A DNA stretch of 64,000 bases from NCBI RefSeq assembly GCF_003201355.1, contig NZ_QICL01000011.1:1-64000 (forward strand), given 5' to 3'. The position numbers and the translations under genes were made by a program. This DNA is from Indolivaga alginatilytica. Its GTDB lineage: Bacteria; Bacteroidota; Bacteroidia; Bacteroidales; Dysgonomonadaceae. Shown one piece after another: positions 42,150-50,824 of this stretch; within the stretch, counting starts at the first letter, position 1; every line of letters starts with the position of its first letter. The notes below the pieces were generated by a model. That model was not told where the DNA came from. It searched no databases and saw only the letters and a list, made by a program, of their open reading frames with translations.

Positions 42150-43319
42150 ATGCTAAAAAAAGTCGTAGCAATATTTTCGTCAGTATTTCTTATAATAGGA
42201 TGTGGAAATAAAAATGCAAACAATAATGCAGATAATCAGTCTATGGATCAAATAGAGAAGAGTGATTCGGAAATGTATATGTTGGTTGGTACATATACTT
42301 CAGGAGAAAGTAAAGGTATTTATGTATATAAATTAGATACTATAACAGGTACATCTAAATATATAAGTGAAATAAAAGTTGATAACCCGTCTTATTTGGT
42401 ATTGGATCAATCCGAAAAGTTTGTATATTCAGTAACTGAGGATGAGGGTATCGGGACATCGGCTGCTAATGCTTTTTCCTTTGATAAACAGGATGGAAAA
42501 CTCACTTTTATCAATAAGCAATTAACAGGAGGAGGTGCTCCTTGTTATATAAATATTGATGCTGATGGTAAACATGTTGTTACAGCTAATTATTTGGGTG
42601 GAAGTCTTACCTATTTCTCTGTAAATGAAGCAGGAGGATTGGAGACAGCGTCACAGGTTATTAGTTTTTCGGGAAAAGGAACGGATGTTGACCGTCAAAA
42701 ACAATCGCATATTCACTGTGTGCAGTTTACTCCTGATGGAAAGTTCTTATTTGCGAATGACTTAGGGACAGATAAGATTCATAAGTTCAATGTAAATGAA
42801 TCAGGAGATAATTTTTTATCAGTAGGCAGTCCTGCTGCATTTTCTATTAAAGGGGGATCAGGTCCTCGCCATCTTAAGTTCCATCCTAACAATAAGTTTG
42901 CATATGTGATAACAGAATTGTCAGGAGATGTGATAGCTTTCGATTATAATGATGGTAATCTGAAGGAGATACAGACTATAAAAGCAGATACGGTAAATGC
43001 TAAAGGAAGTGGTGATATTGGCATTACTCCTAATGGTAAATTCCTATATGCTTCCAATCGACTGAAAAATGATGGTTTAGCGATATTTTCAATAAATGAA
43101 GCAGATGGTAAATTGACAAAGGTAGGGTATCGTACTACAGGAGTGCATCCTCGTAATTTTGCAATTACTCCTAATGGCAAACTATTATTAGTGGCTTGTC
43201 GGGACAGTGATGTTATTCAGGTTTTTAAAATCGATGAAAATACAGGTTTACTTGAGGATACAGGGCATGATATAAATTTAGATATGCCGGTTTGTATAAA
43301 ATTTGCATCTATAAAATAA
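42150..43319 (+). CDS. Lactonase-type seven-bladed propeller lipoprotein
   Basis: 389 residues of the 6-phosphogluconolactonase (YbhE/Pgl) family. Lipoprotein signal LIIGC (Cys18), an Asn-rich linker, then the propeller beginning MLVGTYTSGESKGIYVYKLD with blades carrying PSYLVLDQSEKFVYSV, GGGAPCYINIDADGKHVVTA, GPRHLKFHPNNKFAYV and HPRNFAITPNGKLLLVACRD. The lipid anchor places it in the envelope, so it is unlikely to serve the cytoplasmic pentose phosphate pathway; a periplasmic or surface sugar-lactone role is possible. Confidence 0.88.
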   Translation: MLKKVVAIFSSVFLIIGCGNKNANNNADNQSMDQIEKSDSEMYMLVGTYTSGESKGIYVYKLDTITGTSKYISEIKVDNPSYLVLDQSEKFVYSVTEDEGIGTSAANAFSFDKQDGKLTFINKQLTGGGAPCYINIDADGKHVVTANYLGGSLTYFSVNEAGGLETASQVISFSGKGTDVDRQKQSHIHCVQFTPDGKFLFANDLGTDKIHKFNVNESGDNFLSVGSPAAFSIKGGSGPRHLKFHPNNKFAYVITELSGDVIAFDYNDGNLKEIQTIKADTVNAKGSGDIGITPNGKFLYASNRLKNDGLAIFSINEADGKLTKVGYRTTGVHPRNFAITPNGKLLLVACRDSDVIQVFKIDENTGLLEDTGHDINLDMPVCIKFASIK

Positions 43320-43348
43320 ACACAATCACGTGTAACTATTAAAATCAA

Positions 43349-43380
43349 TAAAAGGAAAGGCTCTATGTCTTTCCTTTTGT
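43349..43380 (+). terminator. Terminator after the lactonase gene
   Basis: AAAAGGAAAG (43350-43359) pairs with CTTTCCTTTT (43369-43378). Confidence 0.75.
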
Positions 43381-43521
43381 ATTTAGGTGGGTGAAATTTA
43401 TAATTTCTTTATTCTCGAGTAATGGACTCCACTTCTTCTTTTTAGTAAAAAATAAGTATTATTTAGAAATTAAAGAAGACTTCCATGTGTAAAAGATTAA
43501 GCTATGACAAGCTTTTATTAT

Positions 43522-43529
43522 TATATTTG
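43522..43529 (+). promoter_or_regulatory. -7-like promoter box of the DUF3078 gene
   Basis: TATATTTG, 65 bases upstream of the start; no -33 TTTG at standard spacing. Confidence 0.35.
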
Positions 43530-43593
43530 CAATATTTGAATATTATGTCTCGTTTATTGGCTAAATAGTTAAGAGGAAAGCAATCTAATCAAG

Positions 43594-45030
43594 ATGAAAA
43601 ATTCTTTATTTTATATTTTAGCATCACTTGTGATGTCACTTTGTACTTTGGCTTCTCATGCCGAAACATTAGATTTAAGTTATAATGAAAAAGTTATCCC
43701 TGCATATATGCTTTCGGTGGACGATAGATTTGCGCTTAACGTAGCTCAAAAATCCATATTCCAGAATGATTCGGCTCTTGTATATACTAGAGGATCTAAC
43801 GGATTGATTATTGTTCCCCCTGTAGATTGGGATCCGTTTCCTTATAATGTAAGCTTTCGGGATACAGTAATATATGACCGCCTTTTTCTTCCTGTTGTGT
43901 TCGATGGTAAGATCTTACCTCCGCGATTAGATTTTATACCTAAAGATGCATCAAAGGAAACTCCTCAATTTCATTTAATTCCCGAAGAGAGTACGTTTGC
44001 TCCTTTGATAAAAAGAGTAGAGGAAGTACAAGCCAGACGCCGGAATTTTTATATGGATATGAGTAATATTGGAGATGTCCGATACAATGCATCAGTATTG
44101 AAAAGTATACCGAAACTCAGGGAAGAAGATGCCACCAAGCGTAATTTTCTCCATGATCTTATAGCTACAGATGAAGCTATAAAGGTGACTCCTATAGAGA
44201 TGGAGAAAATTGATCCCGGTTTTATATATTGGGTTAAAAGTGGAAATCATGCGCTTCAAGTAGCTCAAAATTATATTACCCATAACTGGAGTAGGGGAGG
44301 TAATAGTAGTTTTTTTATTCGTAATGATCACAGGGTAACTGTAAACTATGCTAAAGATAAGATTACATTTAATAATATTCTGGAGTGGAGATTGAACTTA
44401 CAGGCTACTCCTTCTGATGAACTCCATGATGTAAATATAAGTGAAGACTTATTTCGTTTAGAGAATATATTAGGATATAAGGCATATAATAATTGGTCAT
44501 ATTCTGCTCGATTAGAGACAAAGACTCCATTCTTCCAAAGTTTTCCTCTTAATTCTAATGTTAAGACCTCTTCCTTTCTAGCTCCTTTTATGGCAAATAT
44601 AAGTATTGGTATGGGCTATAAACTTGATAAAAAATTTGAAAGTGATAAAAGGAAAAGACTAAATCTAACTTTGAATTTATCTCCTTTGTCTCTCAACTAT
44701 ATTTATGTAAGAGATGAATCGGTAGATGAAAAGCGATTTGGATTAGAGGAAGGAGAGCGAACATTGGCTGAATTTGGTTCTCTGGTTAGTTCGAATCTGG
44801 ATTTTAGAGTTAGCAGATATGTGACATGGACATCTCGCTTTAAATATTTCACAAACTATGAAAGGGTGGAAGTTGAGTTCGAAAATGTATTTACGATGTT
44901 GTTTACTCGTCTTCTTTCTACTACTGTATCGGTGAATACTCGATTTGACGATAATGTGCCTAAGGGTGGGCAATTAGGCTATTTTCAGGTTAACCAACTT
45001 GTAAGTTTCGGATTAAATTACAAATGGTAA
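43594..45030 (+). CDS. DUF3078 outer-membrane barrel-like protein
   Basis: 478 residues with a signal peptide (cleaved after SHA, about residue 23). The C-terminal half matches the DUF3078 pattern: HNWSRGGNSSFFIRN, DKITFNNILEWRLNLQ, SEDLFRLENILGYKAYNNWS, followed by long amphipathic strands and an aromatic C-terminus (GLNYKW), typical of an outer-membrane barrel. The N-terminal 200 residues are a less conserved periplasmic-looking region. Function unknown. Monocistronic, before the initiator tRNA. Confidence 0.82.
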   Translation: MKNSLFYILASLVMSLCTLASHAETLDLSYNEKVIPAYMLSVDDRFALNVAQKSIFQNDSALVYTRGSNGLIIVPPVDWDPFPYNVSFRDTVIYDRLFLPVVFDGKILPPRLDFIPKDASKETPQFHLIPEESTFAPLIKRVEEVQARRRNFYMDMSNIGDVRYNASVLKSIPKLREEDATKRNFLHDLIATDEAIKVTPIEMEKIDPGFIYWVKSGNHALQVAQNYITHNWSRGGNSSFFIRNDHRVTVNYAKDKITFNNILEWRLNLQATPSDELHDVNISEDLFRLENILGYKAYNNWSYSARLETKTPFFQSFPLNSNVKTSSFLAPFMANISIGMGYKLDKKFESDKRKRLNLTLNLSPLSLNYIYVRDESVDEKRFGLEEGERTLAEFGSLVSSNLDFRVSRYVTWTSRFKYFTNYERVEVEFENVFTMLFTRLLSTTVSVNTRFDDNVPKGGQLGYFQVNQLVSFGLNYKW

Positions 45031-45103
45031 GAGAATTATTGTATTGATGCTTAGTCGTATATGAAATATCTATCAAAATAATACAAAAATAGTGAGCGAA
45101 ATA

Positions 45104-45134
45104 TTTGGACTGTATTAAAAAAGACGTATCTTTG
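45104..45134 (+). promoter_or_regulatory. Promoter of tRNA-fMet
   Basis: TTTG (45104-45107), a 19-bp spacer and TATCTTTG (45127-45134): a textbook Bacteroidota housekeeping promoter, starting the transcript a few bases before the tRNA. Confidence 0.75.
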
Positions 45135-45146
45135 TACTCGAAATAT

Positions 45147-45219
<73 letters not shown>

Positions 45220-45228
45220 CAGAAGAGA

Positions 45229-45256
45229 AAGAATCACTTATTAGTGGTTCTTTTTC
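45229..45256 (+). terminator. Terminator after tRNA-fMet
   Basis: GAATCACT pairs with AGTGGTTC around TATT (one G-U), then TTTTT. Confidence 0.7.
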
Positions 45257-45306
45257 CATTATGGAAAAGTTTATATGGGAGAATTTATAGAATTTATATT
45301 TCTAAT

Positions 45307-45558
45307 ATGGGGAGGTATTGTTGCTGTCCTTTTATTCTTATTTTTTTATTTTTTACTTTTTTATATGTAGATAAAAGCATTGTAAAATTATTTACAATAG
45401 AAGAGGAAAGGGAATGTAAGATTATTTTAGTTATAAGAATAATAGTGGAAATTATTTTATCTATAATTCTATTATACATGATATCATCAATCATTATACC
45501 ACAAAGTTGCAAGGATTCATCAGATTCTGATGAAATCTATTGGCGAAATCTGAATTAG
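45307..45558 (+). CDS. Small hypothetical membrane protein, possibly frameshifted
   Basis: From ATG 45307 the frame gives 83 residues with two hydrophobic segments (about 7-20 and 41-62) around a charged stretch (IEEERECK). A second ATG at 45275, in the neighbouring frame, opens MGEFIEFIFLIWGGIVAVLL, an equally convincing first membrane segment, but stops at about 45370. The overlap lies in dense T runs (45330-45364). Either the real gene starts at 45275 and a single-base slip in a T run broke it, or it starts at 45307. No recognisable family; terminator at 45677. Confidence 0.45.
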   Translation: MGRYCCCPFILIFLFFTFLYVDKSIVKLFTIEEERECKIILVIRIIVEIILSIILLYMISSIIIPQSCKDSSDSDEIYWRNLN

Positions 45559-45676
45559 GATATTTTTAACCATGAAAATTTGAATTACATTTGATAGTTT
45601 TGATATCTTCTAAAATAAATTACTTCTTTTCCTATCCTCAATAAAATTATCCGATAATTAGATAGAGTATCCAGCT

Positions 45677-45712
45677 AAAAAAGAGCAATCGAAAATCCGA
45701 TTGCTTTTTTGC
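45677..45712 (+). terminator. Terminator-like hairpin
   Basis: GCAATCG (45685-45691) pairs with CGATTGC (45698-45704), A run before and T run after, so it can act in either direction. The stretch 45559-45769 holds no other feature I can see. Confidence 0.75.
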
Positions 45713-45769
45713 ATAAACAAGTGTACTTTAAAGTAGGGAAGAAATACTACCCAGTAAGAAAATAGAGAC

Positions 45770-46111
45770 TTATTCTCTAATTGTATATGCTACATCGGAG
45801 TAACTCCCTCCTACGTATATTTTATTATCTCTAATTGTATATGCTATATCAGAGTAACTTCTTCCCACGTATATCGTATTATCTCTAATTGTATAAGCAA
45901 TATCAGAGTAGCTTCCTCCTATGTATATCGTATTATCTCTAATTGTATATGCTACATCAGAGTAACTCCCTCCCACGTATATTTTATTATCCCTAATCGT
46001 ATAAGCTACATCAGAGTAGCTTCCTCCTTTGTACACTTTTTTATCTGCAGCATGGATTGTGATAGATGCTAAAAAAACAATAAATAAGAATATTACCTTT
46101 TTCATAGTCAT
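45770..46111 (-). CDS. Secreted 18-residue tandem-repeat protein
   Basis: 113 residues: signal peptide (KKVIFLFIVFLASITIHA) and then nothing but a repeat of period 18, unit GGSYSDVAYTIRDNKIYV, in about 4.7 copies that differ mainly at V/I, K/T and G/R positions. A start at 46111 or at 46105 (MKKV) is equally possible. The encoding DNA is a 54-bp tandem array (about 45774-46037). The regular alternation of Tyr, Ile and Val with turn residues suggests a small beta-solenoid or propeller-like stack. I do not recognise the function. Its neighbours give no clue. Confidence 0.8.
   Translation of the reverse strand: MTMKKVIFLFIVFLASITIHAADKKVYKGGSYSDVAYTIRDNKIYVGGSYSDVAYTIRDNTIYIGGSYSDIAYTIRDNTIYVGRSYSDIAYTIRDNKIYVGGSYSDVAYTIRE
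45774..46037 (-). repeat. 54-bp tandem repeat inside the coding sequence
   Basis: The start of each unit (TCTCTAATTGTATA on the plus strand) recurs at 45774, 45828, 45882, 45936 and, altered, at 45990. Units differ by a few substitutions and have no spacers, so this is an intragenic repeat and not a CRISPR. Confidence 0.9.
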
Positions 46112-46183
46112 TATAAATTAGAGTTTATAGTATAGTGATTAGACTTTAAAATAAAGTATAGGTTTAAAGTAATTAAAAATATT

Positions 46184-47239
46184 TTATGAATCTTTTTTCC
46201 ATTTATTATCAGGAATCGATTTGTATCTCCCCCAGAATTTATAGTATGTTAATGATGTATGGGATATTATTTTCCTTATAAATCTGTTCTTTAATAATAG
46301 TTGCTGTATTTTATACAAAATCGTTAAAAGAGCAAAGAAAGTGATGTTTAATACTATAAATTTAATAAATAGAAACTGTAAGTTGTCTGGAAATAATTTA
46401 TAGAGCAGATAAGAACCAATACTTGTGGTGAGAATTCCTGTTACAAGGAAGAGAGCATGTGCTGTTTCAATTGCCTTTTGAGGGCAATTACTCATGCACT
46501 TCATGCAACTCTCACATTTAAAAGTCCAGAATGGTCTGTTGCTAATCTTTTCGATTGCTTTTACCGGACATTGCTTTATGCATAATTCGCAATTATCGCA
46601 ATTGTTTCCTGCATAATACGATTTGGCAAAGGCAAACCTGCCGGCAATATAATAAACCAGAGATATCGGAGAGATTAGTATATCTTGAATTATATCCTTG
46701 TATGCTGTGAAAACAGTTCCTCCTGAAAATATTTTATCACAAACTCTTTCTGTGAGGTAATAATTTCTTTTATGCAAAAATTTAATTGTTTTTTGACTTA
46801 AGGCCGGGTGAATCGATATCCAATTAGATGGCATATCGAAAGGAATCTGCCCTGCGATTCTATAACCTTTGGTTTTTAATAGAAGTGATGATAATAAAAA
46901 AGCAACTCCCGTAAGCCCGGGTGTGACAAAAGAGCCTATTTTCATTCCCGCTCTTGTATTCATCAATACAACCTTATTTTTACCTTTTGGAAGATGGCGT
47001 ATAAAATCGATTGTTATTTTTGGAAAATTAAAGCCATGAATTGGAGAAATAATTATAATTAGCCGATCAGTATTAAATGCTTCAAGTTCTCTGATATCAA
47101 TTTTTGAAATATCTATTAGCTGACAATCGATGTTTTTCTTATTCGCAAATTCCGAAATCCATAATGCAATTCTTCGGGCGTTTCCTGTTCCCGAAAAATA
47201 AAATATTGTTATTTCTTTATATGTTGACATTATAGACAT
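46184..47239 (-). CDS. EFR1-type flavodoxin/ferredoxin membrane protein
   Basis: 351 residues. The N-terminal flavodoxin-like domain starts with the FMN phosphate loop FYFSGTGNARRIA (about 13-25) and covers about 160 residues. Two 4Fe-4S motifs follow: CDNCELCIKQCP (Cys214-224) and CESCMKCMSNCP (Cys242-252). Two hydrophobic helices (about 263-283 and 287-312) then anchor it, and the tail is basic. This is the EFR1 ferredoxin architecture; it should pass electrons at the membrane, but the partner is unknown. Transcribed with the small lipoprotein gene upstream only if readthrough occurs. Confidence 0.87.
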   Translation of the reverse strand: MSIMSTYKEITIFYFSGTGNARRIALWISEFANKKNIDCQLIDISKIDIRELEAFNTDRLIIIISPIHGFNFPKITIDFIRHLPKGKNKVVLMNTRAGMKIGSFVTPGLTGVAFLLSSLLLKTKGYRIAGQIPFDMPSNWISIHPALSQKTIKFLHKRNYYLTERVCDKIFSGGTVFTAYKDIIQDILISPISLVYYIAGRFAFAKSYYAGNNCDNCELCIKQCPVKAIEKISNRPFWTFKCESCMKCMSNCPQKAIETAHALFLVTGILTTSIGSYLLYKLFPDNLQFLFIKFIVLNITFFALLTILYKIQQLLLKNRFIRKIISHTSLTYYKFWGRYKSIPDNKWKKDS

Positions 47240-47287
47240 GTTTTGATAATAATGTATTCTACTTATTCGATTTGCTAAAGCAGATTA

Positions 47288-47551
47288 TCACCTGTTTCTT
47301 ATAATTGTTTGTATCTGAGTATTAGTAGAATCATTATTTGATACGGTTACATCTCCTGTACAATTCGTAAAATATACATACTTGTGATTATCTAGAAAAC
47401 GATACACTTTACATCCGTCATGCTCAAACAGATAATCTACTTCGTATGTCGCATTGTTTTGTGCTTTGGTTCGAACGAGCGGTTCATTGCTTCCGCAAGA
47501 TGAAAAACTGAGTAAAGATATACCGATTAATAAAATTATAAATGTTTTCAT
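47288..47551 (-). CDS. DUF4884-type small lipoprotein
   Basis: 87 residues, lipobox FSSC (Cys19). The mature part matches the DUF4884 pattern found in Bacteroidales: YEVDYLFEHDGCKVYRFLDN and KYVYFTNCTGDV, with two Cys that could form a disulfide. Function unknown. It has its own upstream gap of about 200 bases with one degenerate palindromic motif. Confidence 0.8.
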   Translation of the reverse strand: MKTFIILLIGISLLSFSSCGSNEPLVRTKAQNNATYEVDYLFEHDGCKVYRFLDNHKYVYFTNCTGDVTVSNNDSTNTQIQTIIRNR

Positions 47552-47562
47552 TATTTATCGTT

Positions 47563-47592
47563 TTAGGGTTTCAGATCTTCTTTTTGATTTGG
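47563..47592 (+). repeat. Intergenic palindromic motif, degenerate copy
   Basis: TTAGGGTTTCAGATCTTC followed by TTTTTGATTTGG resembles the extended form (AAGGTCTCAGACCTT...) on the plus strand, here pointing away from the adjacent minus-strand gene. The rest of the gap 47593-47759 shows nothing. Confidence 0.35.
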
Positions 47593-47759
47593 TTAATAAA
47601 AGAACTATAGTTGGCTATTACTTTAAGATATAGCATTAACTGGTTGGAATTACTTATATAGATTAATAATTTCAAATATACGAAAAACAGGATAATATTT
47701 TCATATTAAAAATACATAAGTGATACAAAGGTTGTGAGTTATCAAACAAACTAATCAGT

Positions 47760-48449
47760 CTATTTTGATTTACTCTCAAATTTTAAATTTGCTGTTTGTT
47801 GTTTAAACATCAAAATAAATCGATCCTTGTTAAGTGTTTCAAAGTTTAGGTATATAAAGCCATATTGAGGTGAGAAATAAAAAGTTAATTTTGTAATTCC
47901 TAAAGAAGTTTCACCGATAGCCTCCACTTCAAAGCATTCTATGTGTGTATTTGCTTTTTTGTAAAACCATGAAGTCTTTTTAGTGATTCTGTATTTATTT
48001 CTTACAGTGGTTTTGAGTTTAGTCGGGTTGTTTAACGCTCTATAATAGATTTCAGGAATATTTTCCAGTTCCCATTCCCAATTCTTACCTATTTCTAATG
48101 GGTAGTGAATTAAGGGAAATGGGCAAAACTCCAGAATAGCATATTCTTTGAAGCGAGGAGGATGCAGGAATATCTTTTCAGAAGTTTCTTTTACACCGGT
48201 TTCTTCAAAATAATCGTTACTCGTTTTTGAGTCCTTTTGAATCCAACGGATTGCCCAACTATCATCTATGTGTTTATTCTGAAAACTCCACTTATTTCCT
48301 GTACATTCAAGATATAGTGTACTTTTAATTGTATCATTCTTTTTTATATGATAAACATCGTATTCTATTCTTATAGGCTTATTATAGATTTGAGCATTTA
48401 AGGTAAGATGTATTGAGAGGATAAGTAAGGCGGTTAAAAGTTGTTTCAT
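47760..48449 (-). CDS. Hypothetical secreted protein
   Basis: 229 residues with a signal peptide (MKQLLTALLILSIHLTLNA). The mature part is strand-rich with many aromatic residues (KWSFQNKHIDDSWAIRWIQ; IGKNWEWELENIPEIYYRA; TSLGITKLTFYFSPQYGFIY). The C-terminal half resembles lipocalin/LolA-like single-domain secreted proteins only in general character. I do not recognise a family. Minus strand, alone, with a 166-base gap before the divergent small lipoprotein gene. Confidence 0.75.
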   Translation of the reverse strand: MKQLLTALLILSIHLTLNAQIYNKPIRIEYDVYHIKKNDTIKSTLYLECTGNKWSFQNKHIDDSWAIRWIQKDSKTSNDYFEETGVKETSEKIFLHPPRFKEYAILEFCPFPLIHYPLEIGKNWEWELENIPEIYYRALNNPTKLKTTVRNKYRITKKTSWFYKKANTHIECFEVEAIGETSLGITKLTFYFSPQYGFIYLNFETLNKDRFILMFKQQTANLKFESKSK

Positions 48450-48616
48450 ATATACTTATTCTTTATTGTTTAAATATAGTTAGAAAGTCTAGTAATTTAT
48501 AGTCTCTAAATATTGATTCTTTTGTTTTTATAGAGTATTTTTGTTTTGGAAGTCCGAATTCTTCGAACTTATCAGTCTTGTAAAGCGTTTATTTGATAAA
48601 TAAAAACGATTATCGT

Positions 48617-48898
48617 ATGAAAAAGATACTTTTTATAGCATTTATTGCTACAGTTCTTTCAGCTTGTGGTTCTATGAAAGTTTATAATTCGGCTCTGAAA
48701 CAAATAGAGTTGGGTATGACAAAACAAGAAGTTGTATCGCTTATGGGTGATAAGTATACTACAACAGGTATAAATCAAGTACAGGGTAAGCAGCAGGAGA
48801 CATTAGAATACAAGGATATGTATAAAAATCATTTCTTCTTTGTGTTTGTTGATGATCACCTAAATAAATGGTATAAAGAGACTGAAGATAAGAAGTAA
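48617..48898 (+). CDS. Small lipoprotein with BamE/SmpA-like fold
   Basis: 93 residues from ATG 48617, chosen because it gives a clean lipoprotein signal (MKKILFIAFIATVLSAC, Cys17); an earlier TTG in frame is rejected. The mature part has LKQIELGMTKQEVVSLMGDK, the helix-turn pattern of the BamE/SmpA-OmlA fold (G-M-T-x-x-x-V). Too small and divergent to be called the Bam complex subunit; function open. Own terminator. Confidence 0.8.
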   Translation: MKKILFIAFIATVLSACGSMKVYNSALKQIELGMTKQEVVSLMGDKYTTTGINQVQGKQQETLEYKDMYKNHFFFVFVDDHLNKWYKETEDKK

Positions 48899-48920
48899 TA
48901 CTTAGAGAATTTATTATATG

Positions 48921-48956
48921 AAGCAGAATCAGTGAAAACAGATTCTGCTTTTTTGT
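48921..48956 (+). terminator. Terminator
   Basis: AAGCAGAATC (48921-48930) pairs with GATTCTGCTT (48941-48950), then TTTT. Confidence 0.8.
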
Positions 48957-49000
48957 AATCTTTTGTTTATTTGTATTGTAAAATAAGAATTATTTAGTTC

Positions 49001-49861
49001 ATGGAAAATTTAGAAATTTATTCGCTTGAAAATATATCTTTAAAACAAGTATATGAGGCCTTTATGGAATCGTTTTCGGACTATGAGGTTGCTATGGATA
49101 TGCCTATTGATCGGTTTGAAGAGATGATTATAACTAGGGACATTGACTTTAGTTGTTCGGTAGGGTGTTTTAGTGATGGAAAGCTGGTCGGATTTATATT
49201 ATGTGGATATAGAAAAATAGATGGTAAGAAATATTGCTATGATGGAGGAACAGGTGTAATTCCGAGCTTTAGACGAAAAGGTATTGCGAATGATCTCTTT
49301 ATCAAATTGGTCGATTTATTAAAGAAGGATGATGTTGATATCTTTCTATTGGAAGTACTGGAAAATAACACGCCAGCGATAGATCTTTATCGTAAAAACG
49401 GATTTGGAGTTCAACGTCGCTTAAAGTGCTTTAAAATAAATAAAGAAGATGTTTTAGATTCTTTACCGGATGATTATGCTGTAGGCTATGATAAAGCGAA
49501 CTATGTGAATATTGATGAGGCAAACTTTCAGCCATTTATGCCTTCATGGCAAAATCAAAGAATATCCATTCTCAATAATATTGATAATTATGAGTATTGT
49601 TCAGTATCTTTTAATGAAGAAGTAATAGGATTTGGTTTTATTCATAAAAAGCGAGGAGATATTCCTCAATTAAGAGTTTTAAAGGGTTGGGAAAATAAAA
49701 ATCTGGAACAACTTATTGTAAGTGAGTTGAAAGATAGAACCGAAAGTAGTGTAATAAAGCTTGTAACTTTGGATGAAAGTATTAGCCTTATTAAAATATT
49801 ACCTGATATTGGCTTTTCTGATTTTCTAAACTTGTATGAAATGACGCTCAGTTTAGATTAA
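49001..49861 (+). CDS. GNAT family N-acetyltransferase (two-domain)
   Basis: 286 residues. The N-terminal domain (about 1-145) is a complete GNAT fold with the acetyl-CoA loop PSFRRKGIANDLF (near 88-100) and LLEVLENNTPAIDLYRKNGF as the last beta-alpha unit. The C-terminal part (about 150-286) looks like a second, degenerate GNAT-like domain without an acetyl-CoA loop. Substrate unknown; nearby efflux genes give only a loose hint of detoxification. Transcribed alone. Confidence 0.85.
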   Translation: MENLEIYSLENISLKQVYEAFMESFSDYEVAMDMPIDRFEEMIITRDIDFSCSVGCFSDGKLVGFILCGYRKIDGKKYCYDGGTGVIPSFRRKGIANDLFIKLVDLLKKDDVDIFLLEVLENNTPAIDLYRKNGFGVQRRLKCFKINKEDVLDSLPDDYAVGYDKANYVNIDEANFQPFMPSWQNQRISILNNIDNYEYCSVSFNEEVIGFGFIHKKRGDIPQLRVLKGWENKNLEQLIVSELKDRTESSVIKLVTLDESISLIKILPDIGFSDFLNLYEMTLSLD

Positions 49862-49930
49862 TAGAACAATAAGCCGAAGTAGGGGTTATATATAGGTGTT
49901 TGTAGTTTTAATATAGAAAAGGATTTAAAT

Positions 49931-50227
49931 ATGTTTCAGAGAATAAGTAAGGAGGTCGCTAAAAAAATGCTGGCGACAGAAAAGAAAGCTATATTGATTG
50001 ATATGAGAGATTCTCAGAGTTATGATGAGGGGCATGATGAAAATGCGTTACATTTGACCCAGGAGAATTTATCTGATTTTATAGTTGGTACCGAGAAGCA
50101 GATTCCTGTATTGGTAATGTGTTATCATGGAAATAGTAGTCAATCGCTAGCTCAATATTTGACAGCACAGGGTTTCGAAGCAGTGTATAGTATAGATGGA
50201 GGGTATGAGGAATGGAAGGATGAGTAA
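49931..50227 (+). CDS. Rhodanese-like thiosulfate sulfurtransferase (GlpE type)
   Basis: 98 residues, one rhodanese domain with nothing added. ILIDMRDSQSYDEGHDENAL is the conserved CH2A region and LVMCYHGNSSQS is the active-site loop with catalytic Cys64 (six-residue loop CYHGNS, as in GlpE). It transfers sulfane sulfur, typically from thiosulfate. Cytoplasmic. A terminator follows, so it is not in the efflux operon downstream. Confidence 0.92.
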   Translation: MFQRISKEVAKKMLATEKKAILIDMRDSQSYDEGHDENALHLTQENLSDFIVGTEKQIPVLVMCYHGNSSQSLAQYLTAQGFEAVYSIDGGYEEWKDE

Positions 50228-50260
50228 TTGAGTTCTTTATATTCTCAGTTAAAAAATTAA

Positions 50261-50297
50261 AAAACCTGTATATAGTATTTATTATGCAGGTTTTTTT
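50261..50297 (+). terminator. Terminator after the rhodanese gene
   Basis: AAAACCTG (50261-50268) pairs with CAGGTTTT, loop about 18 bases, followed by a T run. Confidence 0.75.
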
Positions 50298-50332
50298 CTG
50301 TATAATATAACGTATTATTTCTATGTAAATTA

Positions 50333-50375
50333 TTAGTTGAATATTCAACCAATGTTTTATTTTGTTGTATATTTG
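50333..50375 (+). promoter_or_regulatory. Promoter with candidate MarR operator (MFS efflux operon)
   Basis: The perfect 14-bp palindrome GTTGAATATTCAAC (50336-50349), with two further matching pairs outside (TT/AA), resembles known MarR-type sites built on GTTGN(n)CAAC. The -7 box TATATTTG follows at 50368-50375, so the palindrome covers the -33 region. Confidence 0.55.
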
Positions 50376-50401
50376 TACGTCAAATAGAAAAGATTGTTAA
50401 A

Positions 50402-50824
50402 ATGCAAGAATTTGTATATGCGCTACTAATGGTGCAGGCTTCCTACAGACAGGCTATACAAAAAAGGATTAAAGAGCAGGGGATTGATTTAACTTTTGAA
50501 ATGATTCAGGTAATGAGGTGTTTGTATCGAAAGGATGCTGTGAATCAACAGGACTTGGCTAATCAAACTCATAAAGACAAATCGAGTCTTTCATATTTAT
50601 TAAATAATATGGAAAAGAGAAACTTGATAGCTCGTACCGAAAGTCATCAAGATAAAAGAAGCAAGTTGATTGTTCTTACTGAAGAGGGGCAAGCTTTACA
50701 CCAACAAATTAAGATTATAGTTGAAACTGTATATCATAAAGTAGAAGAAACGACAGACAAAAATAAACTACAATTTTGTGTCGATTATATGAAAGAATTA
50801 AGTGGGATAATAAGCAATGATTAA
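50402..50824 (+). CDS. MarR family regulator of the MFS efflux operon
   Basis: 140 residues, winged-helix MarR fold: NQQDLANQTHKDKSSLSYLL (about 57-76, helix-turn-helix) and the wing RTESHQDKRSKLIVLTEEG (about 85-103). Its stop overlaps the next ATG by eight bases, so it is translated together with the TolC-type gene. A palindrome sits at its promoter; repression relieved by a drug-like ligand is the usual mode of the family. Confidence 0.9.
   Translation: MQEFVYALLMVQASYRQAIQKRIKEQGIDLTFEMIQVMRCLYRKDAVNQQDLANQTHKDKSSLSYLLNNMEKRNLIARTESHQDKRSKLIVLTEEGQALHQQIKIIVETVYHKVEETTDKNKLQFCVDYMKELSGIISND

Noticed and set aside
45774-46037. Possible CRISPR array (54-bp repeats)
   Set aside because: Repeats are contiguous without spacers, in frame, and encode a signal-peptide-bearing repeat protein.
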